Of a stretch of DNA of 22,969 nucleotides, positions 7,264 to 14,106 are shown piece by piece. The stretch is from Nitrospina sp. (GTDB taxonomy: Bacteria; Nitrospinota; Nitrospinia; Nitrospinales; VA-1). The notes beneath the pieces are model-generated. The model ran no database searches and was not told the DNA's origin. It was given only the letters and a program-made list of their open reading frames with translations. Made by a program: the position numbers and the translations under genes. The stretch lies in contig JABJCF010000062.1 of assembly GCA_018665625.1 (NCBI GenBank), positions 1 to 22,969 on the forward strand, read 5' to 3'. How positions within the stretch are numbered: position 1 is the stretch's first letter; every line of letters begins with the position of its first letter.

Positions 7264-8115
7264 TTGATATTAGTTTCACGTCTATATTTTGGGTTTCTAG
7301 GGGCTTTGATTTTATGTGTTTCAATGATTTCGCAAGCCTTCGCGGTTCCTCTGGAAAATGCGCTAGATAAAGGTCAGGCCAAAAATGACCTGGGAATGCA
7401 TCGCCCCTGGGATGAGGCTCCACCTGTCTATTATGATCTTAATCCTCATATGACAGACGGTTATAATGAACCTCACCCGTTGCCTGCTTATATCAATCGC
7501 GATACTTATAATCAATTATTGAATATTGAACCGGTGAATCAAGTTCAAAGTAGAGTATTTAACCCGAAACTTTTTGAAGCTCTGCAAAGAATTGGTATTT
7601 TAGGATTTGAAAACAAAACTTTTGCTCCATTTGAAGATAAATCTGCGGGGGTAGTGGTTTCGCAGCAGGCTTACCAGGAGTTGAAGGTTAATAAAAATTA
7701 TTCAAACATCGTATCACCGCAAATGATGGAAGATGCGCGTCTCAAAATAGTTAAAACTCCGGGAAAAACTTCTGCTCCCAAACAGGATAACCTTAATAAT
7801 AATAACCAATTGAGGAAAGAATTGGTTGCAACCGATGCGGTTGATGCAATTATGGTTGGGGCGGTTACAAAATACTCTGATAGATATCGCGATCGGCGCG
7901 GAAAAATTCAAAAAAGTGTTGCCAGCGGGCTCGAATTTACAGCATTCTTGGTGGACCCGCGCACACAGGAGGTCATCTGGGGGGCTCGCTTTGTGGGCAG
8001 CCAAAAGCCAGGTTTACGAAACTTAAGCAGTAGCAAGGGGCGCTGGCTGAGCAAAGAAGGTTTTAGCCGGGCGGCTATGAAATTTGTTCTGAAGGAATTT
8101 CGCAACAGAGACTGA
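7264..8115 (+). CDS. Exported LpoB/CsgG-like protein
   Basis: The start is TTG, supported by AGGAG 8 bases upstream (7251-7255). A signal peptide spans residues 1-27 (LGALILCVSMISQAFA). The Cys within it does not sit in a good lipobox, so ordinary Sec cleavage is more likely than lipidation. The mature chain begins with a Pro-rich stretch. At about residue 113 comes RIGILGFENKTFAPFEDK, and near the end DAVDAIMVGAVTKYSD followed by LVDPRTQEVIWGARF. This order resembles the LpoB/CsgG/TolB-N type of periplasmic domain (conserved N-terminal strand, then the family-typical VGxVT and DxxTxEVxW elements). Family placement is by pattern only. It is the first gene of the plus-strand run and lies 23 bases before the HmuY-like gene. 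Confidence 0.75.
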   Translation: MILVSRLYFGFLGALILCVSMISQAFAVPLENALDKGQAKNDLGMHRPWDEAPPVYYDLNPHMTDGYNEPHPLPAYINRDTYNQLLNIEPVNQVQSRVFNPKLFEALQRIGILGFENKTFAPFEDKSAGVVVSQQAYQELKVNKNYSNIVSPQMMEDARLKIVKTPGKTSAPKQDNLNNNNQLRKELVATDAVDAIMVGAVTKYSDRYRDRRGKIQKSVASGLEFTAFLVDPRTQEVIWGARFVGSQKPGLRNLSSSKGRWLSKEGFSRAAMKFVLKEFRNRD

Positions 8116-8138
8116 AAAAATATCTTATAATTAACCTT

Positions 8139-8930
8139 ATGAATTCATCTTTCGATAAATTGCCTGAAACCGAGGCGGATAAAAAGCGCGTTTTATGGCG
8201 TAAGCTCTTCTGGCTCAATTTGTGTATATCTCTTGTTTTAGTAGGCTCATTCTGGTTACCCGAGAAGCTAGTTAAGTTTCAAAAATTTCTCGACTCTCCC
8301 AGTGTGGATGTGCCGGGGGAAGGGAAAATGGCAAAAAAAGAAAAGAAAAAAACAGAACCTGCGCCAATGCAAGTGAAGAACCAGCTCAATTCCAGAGTAA
8401 CTACGGTGAATGCGTCTTCTGAAAAAGAGTACGTGTATTTTAATTTGCGAAGTGGCAAGGTCGTAAAAATTCACGATCCGTCTTCTTTGGAGTGGGATCT
8501 GGCGTTTCGAAGAAGTAAAGTTATCACCAATGGGGGAGCCTCAAGCAAGTTAGGGAAGGCGGGCTTGATAGACTTGGGCGCGATAGAGTTTGATAAGGTT
8601 ACCGAAGTGCCCAAGGAAAATTATGTTTTGGATGTTAGCACCCGTACGGATACGGAAAATCCGGTGGTGTTGAAACCGTACAACTACAATTATCTGACCC
8701 ATAAGCTGTCGGCCAAGGAAAATGTATATGCAGCACGAACTGCAGACAGTAAGTTTGCCAAGTTTCAGTTTTTAGACTTTTATTGCGATAACAAGGAAGT
8801 TGGGTGTATAACGCTCCGCTTTGTTTATCAGGGAAACGGCTCAAACAGCTTTTTAAAACCGACTGGAAATTTTTCCACTGCATCGGCCGAAATTGCTCCA
8901 GCTGCAAATTCAGACACATCCTCGTTTTGA
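8139..8930 (+). CDS. Membrane-anchored HmuY-like protein
   Basis: A 263-aa protein. Residues about 23-41 (FWLNLCISLVLVGSFW) form a single N-terminal membrane anchor; a Lys-rich linker follows (GKMAKKEKKKTEPAP). From about residue 88 it matches the HmuY pattern: YVYFNLRSGKVV, WDLAFRRSKVITNGG, then YAARTADSKFAKFQFLDFYC and ITLRFVYQGNG. HmuY proteins of Bacteroidetes bind haem outside the cell; most are lipoproteins, whereas this one has an uncleaved-looking anchor. Two cysteines near residues 216-226 (YCDNKEVGC) could form a small disulfide loop. The haem role is inferred from the fold; ligand residues are not conserved even within HmuY, so haem binding is uncertain. It shares a likely transcript with the upstream exported protein. 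Confidence 0.75.
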   Translation: MNSSFDKLPETEADKKRVLWRKLFWLNLCISLVLVGSFWLPEKLVKFQKFLDSPSVDVPGEGKMAKKEKKKTEPAPMQVKNQLNSRVTTVNASSEKEYVYFNLRSGKVVKIHDPSSLEWDLAFRRSKVITNGGASSKLGKAGLIDLGAIEFDKVTEVPKENYVLDVSTRTDTENPVVLKPYNYNYLTHKLSAKENVYAARTADSKFAKFQFLDFYCDNKEVGCITLRFVYQGNGSNSFLKPTGNFSTASAEIAPAANSDTSSF

Positions 8931-8996
8931 TGAGTTTATAATAAGCACGGCTTAGTTTCCCCTTTCATAGACCCATATTATTTGATAGAAATAAAG

Positions 8997-9027
8997 CTTC
9001 CCCCAAACTTGTTTGTGTGAGGGGAAG
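8997..9027 (+). promoter_or_regulatory. Leader hairpin upstream of the 9070 gene
   Basis: The arms CTTCCCC (8997-9003) and GGGGAAG (9021-9027) pair perfectly, and AAAC/GTTT pairs inside. It lies about 30 bases before the GGAG ribosome site of the next gene. There is no T tract, so it looks more like a leader structure than a terminator. Confidence 0.4.
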
Positions 9028-9069
9028 ATTAATCAGGAACTAAAACATGAAGATTTGGAGAAGAAAAGA

Positions 9070-9654
9070 ATGCCTACTTTGAAGGGATTATTGTTCAATC
9101 AATTTGCAGCAGAAGGTCTCACTTCGCTAGTGGAGGAGATGCAATCAAAATATACGGCTAAGAAGGGACGTAGATTTAATCATAACAATGTTACCTATGA
9201 AGTCAGCCGTCCCTCTCTCAAGGAGGGAGCTATTGAGTATGAGATCAGTTCAAAAATTCCTGAGGATGAAATAAAGACTCCCAAAGAGATGCAGACTTAT
9301 TTCCAGCAAATAAAAAAAATTCTTTCCAAAGGAAAACTGAAGCCTGAATCTGTTGAAATGGAAAATATAATTTGGGATTCCAAAAAAGAAACAGAAAAAA
9401 AACGGGATTACGTGAAGCTTCTTTACAAATTTCCTTTAGATGATTTATTCGATGATAAGGCGGTAGCTAAGAGGCATGAAAGTATCATAGCTGGCAAGGA
9501 CGACCCCGGTGTGGCAAATTCTGCAGGCGCATTTACCATCGCAGGAAACGTGGTTTTGGCGGACGTTCGAGATACCATGCAAAATATTGGCAGGGATAAT
9601 GTGAATAATCTTATTGAGGCAAATAAGCAGGTAAAAGTGGTATTGAAAGGTTAA
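9070..9654 (+). CDS. Conserved-looking soluble protein, unknown
   Basis: The longest frame begins at a TTG at 9013, but the ATG at 9070 has GGAG nine bases upstream and avoids a hairpin, so I prefer it (194 aa). There is no signal peptide and no membrane span. The sequence is rich in Lys and Glu, with helical stretches in the middle (TPKEMQTYFQQIKKILSKGK) and a C-terminal part with GAFTIAGNVVLADVRDTMQN. No family is recognised. It sits between the HmuY-like gene and the small membrane protein at 9664 (9 bases downstream), so it is probably cotranscribed with the latter and the DUF420 gene. Confidence 0.7.
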   Translation: MPTLKGLLFNQFAAEGLTSLVEEMQSKYTAKKGRRFNHNNVTYEVSRPSLKEGAIEYEISSKIPEDEIKTPKEMQTYFQQIKKILSKGKLKPESVEMENIIWDSKKETEKKRDYVKLLYKFPLDDLFDDKAVAKRHESIIAGKDDPGVANSAGAFTIAGNVVLADVRDTMQNIGRDNVNNLIEANKQVKVVLKG

Positions 9655-9663
9655 TTTTTTTTC

Positions 9664-9846
9664 ATGAGAAATATTCGCTACTTTTTGGGCCGCACACTTC
9701 AACTTATAGGCCTGGCTACTATTTCTCTGGTGGTTTTCATGTTTTTTACCCAAATGAGTATGGAGCCGCTTTTGATTTGGTCGCTTTTAGGTGCGGCTGA
9801 GTTTTACGGTGGCACTTGGCTTTTAGGTAAGGAAGGGCAGACCTGA
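9664..9846 (+). CDS. Small two-span membrane protein
   Basis: A 60-aa protein. Two hydrophobic segments (about residues 10-29 and 34-53: LQLIGLATISLVVFMFF and LLIWSLLGAAEFYGGTWLL) predict two membrane spans joined by a short loop. Basic residues at the N-terminus suggest the N-terminus faces the cytoplasm. The gene begins 9 bases after the preceding stop, behind a T-rich stretch with no strong ribosome site, which suggests coupling to the upstream gene. No family is recognised. It precedes a DUF420 gene by 75 bases. Confidence 0.65.
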   Translation: MRNIRYFLGRTLQLIGLATISLVVFMFFTQMSMEPLLIWSLLGAAEFYGGTWLLGKEGQT

Positions 9847-9921
9847 AAACTTATTATTCGCTTTTAGTGATTAAAACCTGCCTCTGGTTTTTTAACCCCA
9901 CCCTCCACAAAATGGATTCTT

Positions 9922-10635
9922 ATGAAAGAGCTTCTCGCTGAACCTGGTTTTCTAGCTCCTTCGGGCACGATAGGGGCTGATGTCAGCTACCTTTTGGCCG
10001 TCGTTTTCACGGTCCTTTTCCTCGTTGCCTGGGGCATGGCAAAAAAGGCTCAAGGCACCCGTCACCATAAACTAATTTTGGTCTCCATGGTGTCGATGAT
10101 TATTTATTTTGTGGGGTATTACTATGCCAGATCCCTGGGGGTTCTTTCATTTGAGGGTAGAGAAGGTTTTGGCGGACCCGATGATGTCTATGAAAATGTC
10201 TTTAAGCCAGTTTTAATCACCCATCTTACCCTGGTAGTCATGGGAATGATTCTTGCCTTTTATATGCTTTCACAAGGGTTCAGGGCCAGTAAAAAGGTGG
10301 AAGGAGAATACCTCCTTAAAGATAGTGAATTAAAAGTAAGCCCTCGCAAATTCAAAATTGTCATGTTGACCATTGTAGGTTGCTGGATTGCAATGCAAGT
10401 GTTGCTTTTAGCTACCCGTGAAAATCCACTCGGGGCCAGCATTGCCTATGCATTGATTTTTGCAACAGTGGCTCTGGTCGCTAGTTTGGAAAAATTGATT
10501 GAAAAGATATGGCCCAATGGGGCTAATAGGCACAGGGTGTTGGGCCGGTTTACCATGGTTGTTTATGCCCTCATTCTGGTAACAAGTACTGCAACCTATC
10601 TTATGCTTTACTTTATCTATCCGCTAAAATCCTGA
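9922..10635 (+). CDS. DUF420 (YozB/CtaM-type) membrane protein
   Basis: A 237-aa protein with about six membrane spans. Family marks are RHHKLILVSMVSMIIYFVGYYYA in the second span, a His in the third (KPVLITHLTLVVMGMILAFYM), and the closing block RHRVLGRFTMVVYALILVTS ending in TYLMLYFIYP. These match DUF420 (COG2322), in which repeated His residues lie at the membrane face. Relatives such as CtaM/YozB in Firmicutes are needed for haem-copper oxidase function, so a role in oxidase or haem assembly is the best guess here. It has a longer central loop (about 125-150) than I recall for short family members. It follows the 60-aa membrane protein and precedes a set of tiny membrane proteins. Confidence 0.8.
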   Translation: MKELLAEPGFLAPSGTIGADVSYLLAVVFTVLFLVAWGMAKKAQGTRHHKLILVSMVSMIIYFVGYYYARSLGVLSFEGREGFGGPDDVYENVFKPVLITHLTLVVMGMILAFYMLSQGFRASKKVEGEYLLKDSELKVSPRKFKIVMLTIVGCWIAMQVLLLATRENPLGASIAYALIFATVALVASLEKLIEKIWPNGANRHRVLGRFTMVVYALILVTSTATYLMLYFIYPLKS

Positions 10636-10715
10636 TATAGGACGGCTGGTGCGAGGGGGGTAGGTTTGAAATCCCCCGAAAGACGGGAAATTCTTTAAAA
10701 TAAGGGGTTTTACTC

Positions 10716-10744
10716 TTGACACCTCCCGAATTTACTGATAAATT
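10716..10744 (+). promoter_or_regulatory. Sigma70-like promoter, plus strand
   Basis: TTGACA at 10716-10721, 17 bases, then TAAATT at 10739-10744. The perfect -35 and ideal spacing make it credible. It would read across the minus-strand 35-aa gene (antisense to it) toward the 34-aa and 61-aa genes. Confidence 0.45.
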
Positions 10745-10752
10745 TCGCGGAA

Positions 10753-10860
10753 TTATATGACTTCGAAGTACATAAGAAGGAGGTATAAGGCAGTCAAGGC
10801 ATTAACGCCAAGACCGATGTAAACGATGGTATCGAAAATTTTTCCGTCTTTGCTGGCCAT
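10753..10860 (-). CDS. 35-aa single-span membrane protein
   Basis: An uncalled small frame of 36 codons. ATG at 10860 is preceded by AGGA, and TTGACA-N18-TAGGGT lies upstream. The product starts MASKDGKIFDTIVYIGLGVN and continues with ALTALYLLLMYFEVI: a short charged head and one membrane span to the end. It lies between the DUF420 gene and two other mini-membrane genes. Such tiny spans are typical of accessory subunits of respiratory complexes; that assignment is inference from context. Ribosome site, promoter and hydrophobic design together make a real gene likely. Confidence 0.6.
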   Translation of the reverse strand: MASKDGKIFDTIVYIGLGVNALTALYLLLMYFEVI

Positions 10861-10906
10861 AAAATCCTCTAGGGTGAAAAAAAGTTCTTTGTAAAAAAAG
10901 AGATAT

Positions 10907-10936
10907 ACCCTATCATTCACTTTTTAAAGCTGTCAA
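10907..10936 (-). promoter_or_regulatory. Sigma70-like promoter for the 35-aa gene
   Basis: On the minus strand TTGACA (10936-10931), 18 bases, then TAGGGT (10912-10907). It directs transcription to the ATG at 10860 with a leader of about 40 bases. Confidence 0.5.
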
Positions 10937-10971
10937 GATTAAACTGGTATTAAATTTTTCCGGAGCAAACA

Positions 10972-11076
10972 ATGGATATAGAAAAAGTTAAGGAAAAGGC
11001 TGGACCCCTGATTTATATTGGAACTGTAATCTTCTGTCTATGGTTCTTCTATTGGTTTGCATCCGTGTGGCGCTAA
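10972..11076 (+). CDS. 34-aa single-span membrane protein
   Basis: ATG at 10972 with GGAG at 10962-10965. The product starts MDIEKVKEKAGPLIYIGTVI and ends FCLWFFYWFASVWR: a charged amphipathic head and one aromatic-rich span ending in Trp-Arg at the membrane edge. It is too short for routine gene calling. It precedes the 61-aa gene by 54 bases on the same strand, so the two are likely cotranscribed up to the terminator at 11341. The aromatic C-terminus resembles small subunits of terminal oxidases and bc-type complexes (inference); no family is recognised. Confidence 0.7.
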   Translation: MDIEKVKEKAGPLIYIGTVIFCLWFFYWFASVWR

Positions 11077-11130
11077 TTTATTGGGTTGATATACAGTCTT
11101 AATTTTATCTTAGGGGGAGTTTAACGAATT

Positions 11131-11316
11131 ATGAATGATTTCGCGGCTGACGAGCAGAAAAAATTTATCACTCCAAAGTCAATTATTTGGTTCTTAATTG
11201 CTATGGTATGTATGGCTGGATATTACTTTCTAATTAATATCGGCCTCATGAAAGTACAAGGACTGGATTTTTTCTATCTTTGGAGCAGTGGTTCAGGGGG
11301 CGGTAGCGGTCACTAA
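11131..11316 (+). CDS. 61-aa single-span membrane protein
   Basis: ATG preceded by a strong GGGGGAG ribosome site. The first 16 residues are charged (MNDFAADEQKKFITPK), followed by a span at about 17-41 (SIIWFLIAMVCMAGYYFLIN), an FFYLW stretch, and a flexible Gly/Ser tail ending in His (SSGSGGGSGH). An N-terminal cytoplasmic head with the tail outside is likely. The Gly/Ser tail ending in a His is unusual for so small a protein. It is the last gene before a strong terminator. The function is unknown; its neighbours suggest a respiratory or oxidase accessory role. Confidence 0.75.
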   Translation: MNDFAADEQKKFITPKSIIWFLIAMVCMAGYYFLINIGLMKVQGLDFFYLWSSGSGGGSGH

Positions 11317-11340
11317 GTCCCGAACCGTAACGAATTAAAA

Positions 11341-11373
11341 ATGACAAGCTCTTTGGGCTTGTCATTTTTTTTT
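11341..11373 (+). terminator. Intrinsic terminator after the 61-aa gene
   Basis: ATGACAAGC (11341-11349) pairs with GCTTGTCAT (11357-11365), a perfect 9-bp stem with a 7-base loop followed by nine T. The A run before the stem could let it work on the other strand too. Confidence 0.93.
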
Positions 11374-11465
11374 GCCTTTTGGGATTGTTGAAAAATTCTG
11401 GAATTTCTTTATTTTTGTATTAATTCAACACACCCCTCATTAAAAACACTTCAATCTATCAAGCC

Positions 11466-12119
11466 ATGAAGGGTAAACCCACCTGCCGCATTTTACTCTT
11501 CCGCCATGGAGAAACCGCCAACTCGAAGGAAGTTTGTTTTAATGGCCATTTTGATGTTGGCCTTTCAGAGAGAGGGCAGAAACAATTTCAACATTGGACG
11601 GAAATTTTAAAACAGGAAAACTTCAAAGCCATTTACTCAAGCGACCTGCAACGCACTCGCAACAGTGCTCAGTTCATCGCCAAAGAACATAATTTGGAAG
11701 TGGTCTCCTATTCCGAACTGCGCGAACTTTCATTTGGAACCTGGGAAGGGATGAGTGTCTCAAAAGTAGAAAGTACTTACCCCGGTCAAATGAAAGAGAG
11801 GATGCGAAGTGTCGCAACCTTCCAGGCCGATGGGGGTGAAACCTATCCCCAGCTGCAGGCCAGAGTGATACCCAGGTTTGAGGAAATTGTGGCCCGCCAT
11901 ACCAATGACCAAATCGCCATGGTTTGTCATGGGGGCGTCAACCGTGTCATCCTGGGGCATTTGCTGGGCATTCCAATAGATAAGATTTTCCGTGTCCATC
12001 AGGACTACGCCGCGTTAAATATCATCCAATTTTATGATCAGGAACCTGTTGTCGAGTATATTGGAAATGCGGAGCTTTTCTCCTCCCAAAAAGATGAAAT
12101 CAAAACAGCCATTCAGTAA
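11466..12119 (+). CDS. Histidine phosphatase family protein (CobC-like)
   Basis: A 217-aa soluble phosphatase of the phosphoglycerate-mutase-like branch. The catalytic motif RHGET is at residues 13-17, with His14 as the phospho-acceptor. An SSDLQRTRNSA block, the acid in RELSFGTWEG, and the second catalytic His in MVCHGGVNR are all present, so the active site is complete. The overall pattern is like CobC/alpha-ribazole phosphatase and broad-specificity phosphatases; the substrate cannot be fixed and no cobalamin gene is nearby. It ends 12 bases before the ABC ATPase start, so the two form an operon. No strong ribosome site precedes the ATG. Confidence 0.88.
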   Translation: MKGKPTCRILLFRHGETANSKEVCFNGHFDVGLSERGQKQFQHWTEILKQENFKAIYSSDLQRTRNSAQFIAKEHNLEVVSYSELRELSFGTWEGMSVSKVESTYPGQMKERMRSVATFQADGGETYPQLQARVIPRFEEIVARHTNDQIAMVCHGGVNRVILGHLLGIPIDKIFRVHQDYAALNIIQFYDQEPVVEYIGNAELFSSQKDEIKTAIQ

Positions 12120-12131
12120 AGAGAGTTTCCT

Positions 12132-12911
12132 TTGAGTTTTCTCGTCCAAATAAAAAATGCAGATGTCTATGTGGGTGGCAACAAGGTCTTAAAATCCCTG
12201 AGTTGGACCATGGGAGAAAAAGAGAACTGGGTGGTAATAGGAAATAATGGTACCGGTAAAACCACCTTCATGAAGCTGATTTTTGGCGAGCTCATTCCGG
12301 TTTATGGCGGAGAGGTGCGATGGTTTGGTAATAGGGAAAGGACACCTCTTTCAGAAGTGAGAGAAAAAATTGGCTATGTTTCCGCAGAATATCAAAACAG
12401 CTACGACCGTCCTGCCCTCGGTTGGGAAGTGGTGGCCTCGGGGCATTTTTCTTCCATTGGTTTACACGAACAGGTGACTCCAAAACAAAAAGAAGCAGCT
12501 TTCGATTCCATGCGTTACCTGGGCATTGAGTATTTAAGCCAAACTCCATATAGCCAGATGTCTTATGGTGAAGCGAGAAGGGTTCTTTTGGCCCGCTCCA
12601 TGGTCCATAGCACTCGCTTGATGATCTTGGATGAACCTTGTACAGGGTTGGATATCCCCACTCGTGAAACCTTTCTGGATACGGTCCAGAAGATGTCGCG
12701 AAAACGAACACGGATGATTTATGTCACCCACCGCATTGAAGAAATCATGCCCTGCTTCACTCATGTCCTTTACCTGAAGGATGGGAAAGTTTTCAAACAG
12801 GGCAGAAAAGAAGCCATGTTGAACTCCACAACCCTTTCCAGTGCACTCGGTTGCTCCCTCACCGTTCAGGAAAATTCTGGCCGATACTTCCACTCGGCGT
12901 GGGGCCAATAG
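12132..12911 (+). CDS. ABC ATPase, ModF/YlmA-like (COG1119)
   Basis: A 259-aa ATP-binding cassette protein starting at TTG. Walker A is GNNGTGKT (residues 37-44), the signature is altered to MSYGEARR instead of LSGGQ, Walker B is LMILDEP, and the H-loop His is in YVTHR. There are no membrane spans and no permease gene nearby. The sequence around WFGNRERTPLSEVREKIGYVS resembles the COG1119 group (ModF, YlmA), whose members are often orphan ATPases. Transport, repair and other roles are all possible. It is coupled to the histidine phosphatase upstream, which hints at a shared metabolite or regulatory role (inference). Confidence 0.85.
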   Translation: MSFLVQIKNADVYVGGNKVLKSLSWTMGEKENWVVIGNNGTGKTTFMKLIFGELIPVYGGEVRWFGNRERTPLSEVREKIGYVSAEYQNSYDRPALGWEVVASGHFSSIGLHEQVTPKQKEAAFDSMRYLGIEYLSQTPYSQMSYGEARRVLLARSMVHSTRLMILDEPCTGLDIPTRETFLDTVQKMSRKRTRMIYVTHRIEEIMPCFTHVLYLKDGKVFKQGRKEAMLNSTTLSSALGCSLTVQENSGRYFHSAWGQ

Positions 12912-12948
12912 GTCAATACCCGTAATGCTATTTGACTTCAGGAAATAA

Positions 12949-12992
12949 GTTTTCAAAATTTCCCCCTGATGAAAGAGGGATTAAGGGGGTTG
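12949..12992. repeat. GC-box hairpin repeat (REP-like)
   Basis: CCCCCT (12962-12967) pairs with AGGGGG (12984-12989) around GATGAAAGAGGGATTA, flanked by TTTTCAAAATTT. This layout resembles short interspersed palindromes that occur in many copies in some bacterial genomes. Only one clear copy is present here. There is no T tract, so a role as terminator is doubtful. Confidence 0.35.
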
Positions 12993-13103
12993 CATTTGAA
13001 CCACCCAATACCCTGATTGCATAAAAACCTATCGCAAAGCGGCTTCCCATGTATGTGGAAAACTATGGTAAAATCCAGCCACTATCATTGAGGAAATTCA
13101 AGT

Positions 13104-13676
13104 ATGCGAGTTGTGGTATTGCTGGTGTTGTTTGTTTGGGTAAGTCTGGCATCGAATGCATGGTCTTTGGATGCAGAGCAATGGTTTATCGAGGGCAATC
13201 GATTCAGTTCTGAAGGGAAGTTTGAGGAAGCCGCCAGAGCCTATCAAAAATCGATAGAACAGAATCCATTAGCACCGGTCGCGCATTATAACCTGGGAAT
13301 AGCGTACAAAAATTTACGGCAGTTGGATAAGTCCACGGTTGTTCTGGAAAAAGCTGTGGAACTGGCACCCACCAATTTAGATATTCGCCTTACTTTGGGG
13401 AATGTTTATAATATGCAGGAGCGCTGGAAGGATGCCATCGGCCAACTCAATATAGTGGTTCATCGACAGCAAAACGATGCTCAGGCCCATGGCAATCTGG
13501 GTTGGGCTTATTATAATTATAAAGATGGACCTCCCTTCAAGCAGATGGTGATCTTGAATCTTTCCAAAGCTGTGGAGTTATTTGGAAAACAGAATCAGCC
13601 ACAGGCAGCGGAGGCGACGAGGAAAATTCTTGAAGAAGCGAAAATTAAATTCGGCTATGGGGCCGCTACACCATAA
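13104..13676 (+). CDS. Exported TPR protein
   Basis: A 190-aa protein with a signal peptide (residues 1-22, VVVLLVLFVWVSLASNAWS). About four tetratricopeptide repeats follow at residues 24-57, 58-91, 92-125 and 126 to about 160, each with the W/Y-G-A-P spacing (for example APVAHYNLGIAYKNL). The last repeat is interrupted by KDGPPFKQM. TPR arrays hold protein partners, here in the periplasm. A GAGGAAA ribosome site precedes the ATG. The Nfu_N-domain gene begins 33 bases downstream, so the two are probably cotranscribed, although one is exported and the other cytoplasmic. The partner is unknown. Confidence 0.85.
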   Translation: MRVVVLLVLFVWVSLASNAWSLDAEQWFIEGNRFSSEGKFEEAARAYQKSIEQNPLAPVAHYNLGIAYKNLRQLDKSTVVLEKAVELAPTNLDIRLTLGNVYNMQERWKDAIGQLNIVVHRQQNDAQAHGNLGWAYYNYKDGPPFKQMVILNLSKAVELFGKQNQPQAAEATRKILEEAKIKFGYGAATP

Positions 13677-13709
13677 ATAGATCGATCATAAATAGTAAGA
13701 GGAAGCGCG

Positions 13710-13988
13710 ATGAGCATAAAAATTAAGGTCACAACTACCCGCAGTGAAGGTACCCTGATGTTTGCAGTTAAAGACGCATTGGTGCCCTACGGAAAAAGCA
13801 TTCCCGTTTCTCAACCGGGGGTGGCAAGACTACACCCTATGGCCGAAGTTTTATTAGCGGTTCCGGGAGTGGACAGTGCATGGATCATGGGCAACGAAAT
13901 CCAGGTCACTAAAAAAGTGGATGAAAAATGGGCCACCGTAAAATCCCGTGTCATCGAAGCCATTCGAAAAGCCCTGCCAGGCTCCTGA
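13710..13988 (+). CDS. Stand-alone Nfu N-terminal-domain protein
   Basis: A 92-aa cytoplasmic protein matching the Nfu_N domain: PYGKSIPV, then the family-typical LHPMAEVLLAVPGVDSAWIM, NEIQVTKKVDEKWATVKSRV and IEAIRKALPG. In typical Nfu proteins this domain precedes a CxxC cluster-binding domain; here the chain stops and contains no cysteine, so it cannot hold an Fe-S cluster on its own. It may act as a partner or delivery module for the CxxC-bearing Nfu domain encoded at 18767-19507, or have another role. A GAGGAAG-type ribosome site precedes the ATG. Confidence 0.75.
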   Translation: MSIKIKVTTTRSEGTLMFAVKDALVPYGKSIPVSQPGVARLHPMAEVLLAVPGVDSAWIMGNEIQVTKKVDEKWATVKSRVIEAIRKALPGS

Positions 13989-14019
13989 ATTACCTTATTC
14001 CATTTGTAATAGAAAAAAG

Positions 14020-14051
14020 AAAAGGGTTTGACCCGTAGGCCAAACCCTTTT
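14020..14051 (-). terminator. Terminator between the Nfu_N gene and csp
   Basis: AAAGGGTTTG (14021-14030) pairs perfectly with CAAACCCTTT (14041-14050). On the minus strand it is followed by TTCTTTTTTC, which fits termination of the cold-shock gene; on the plus strand the T tract is shorter (TTTTCC), so it may serve both convergent genes. Confidence 0.8.
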
Positions 14052-14070
14052 CCTGAAAATAAACCTTAGA

Positions 14071-14099
14071 GGATATCGCAAAACAAGCGGCAATATCCC
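14071..14099 (-). other. Imperfect hairpin just after the csp stop
   Basis: GGATAT and ATATCC arms (14071-14076 and 14093-14098), with a further GC/GC pair after a one-base mismatch, lie 8 bases past the cold-shock stop codon. It could protect the 3' end of the message ahead of the terminator. Confidence 0.35.
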
Positions 14100-14106
14100 G
14101 AGATAA

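Noticed and set aside
9013..9069. Upstream TTG start extending the unknown soluble protein by 19 residues
   Set aside because: It overlaps a hairpin and lacks a well-placed ribosome site; the ATG at 9070 has GGAG at good spacing.
10656..10677. GGGGG...CCCCC inverted repeat after the DUF420 gene
   Set aside because: Five base pairs, a 12-base loop and no T tract; too weak to call a terminator.
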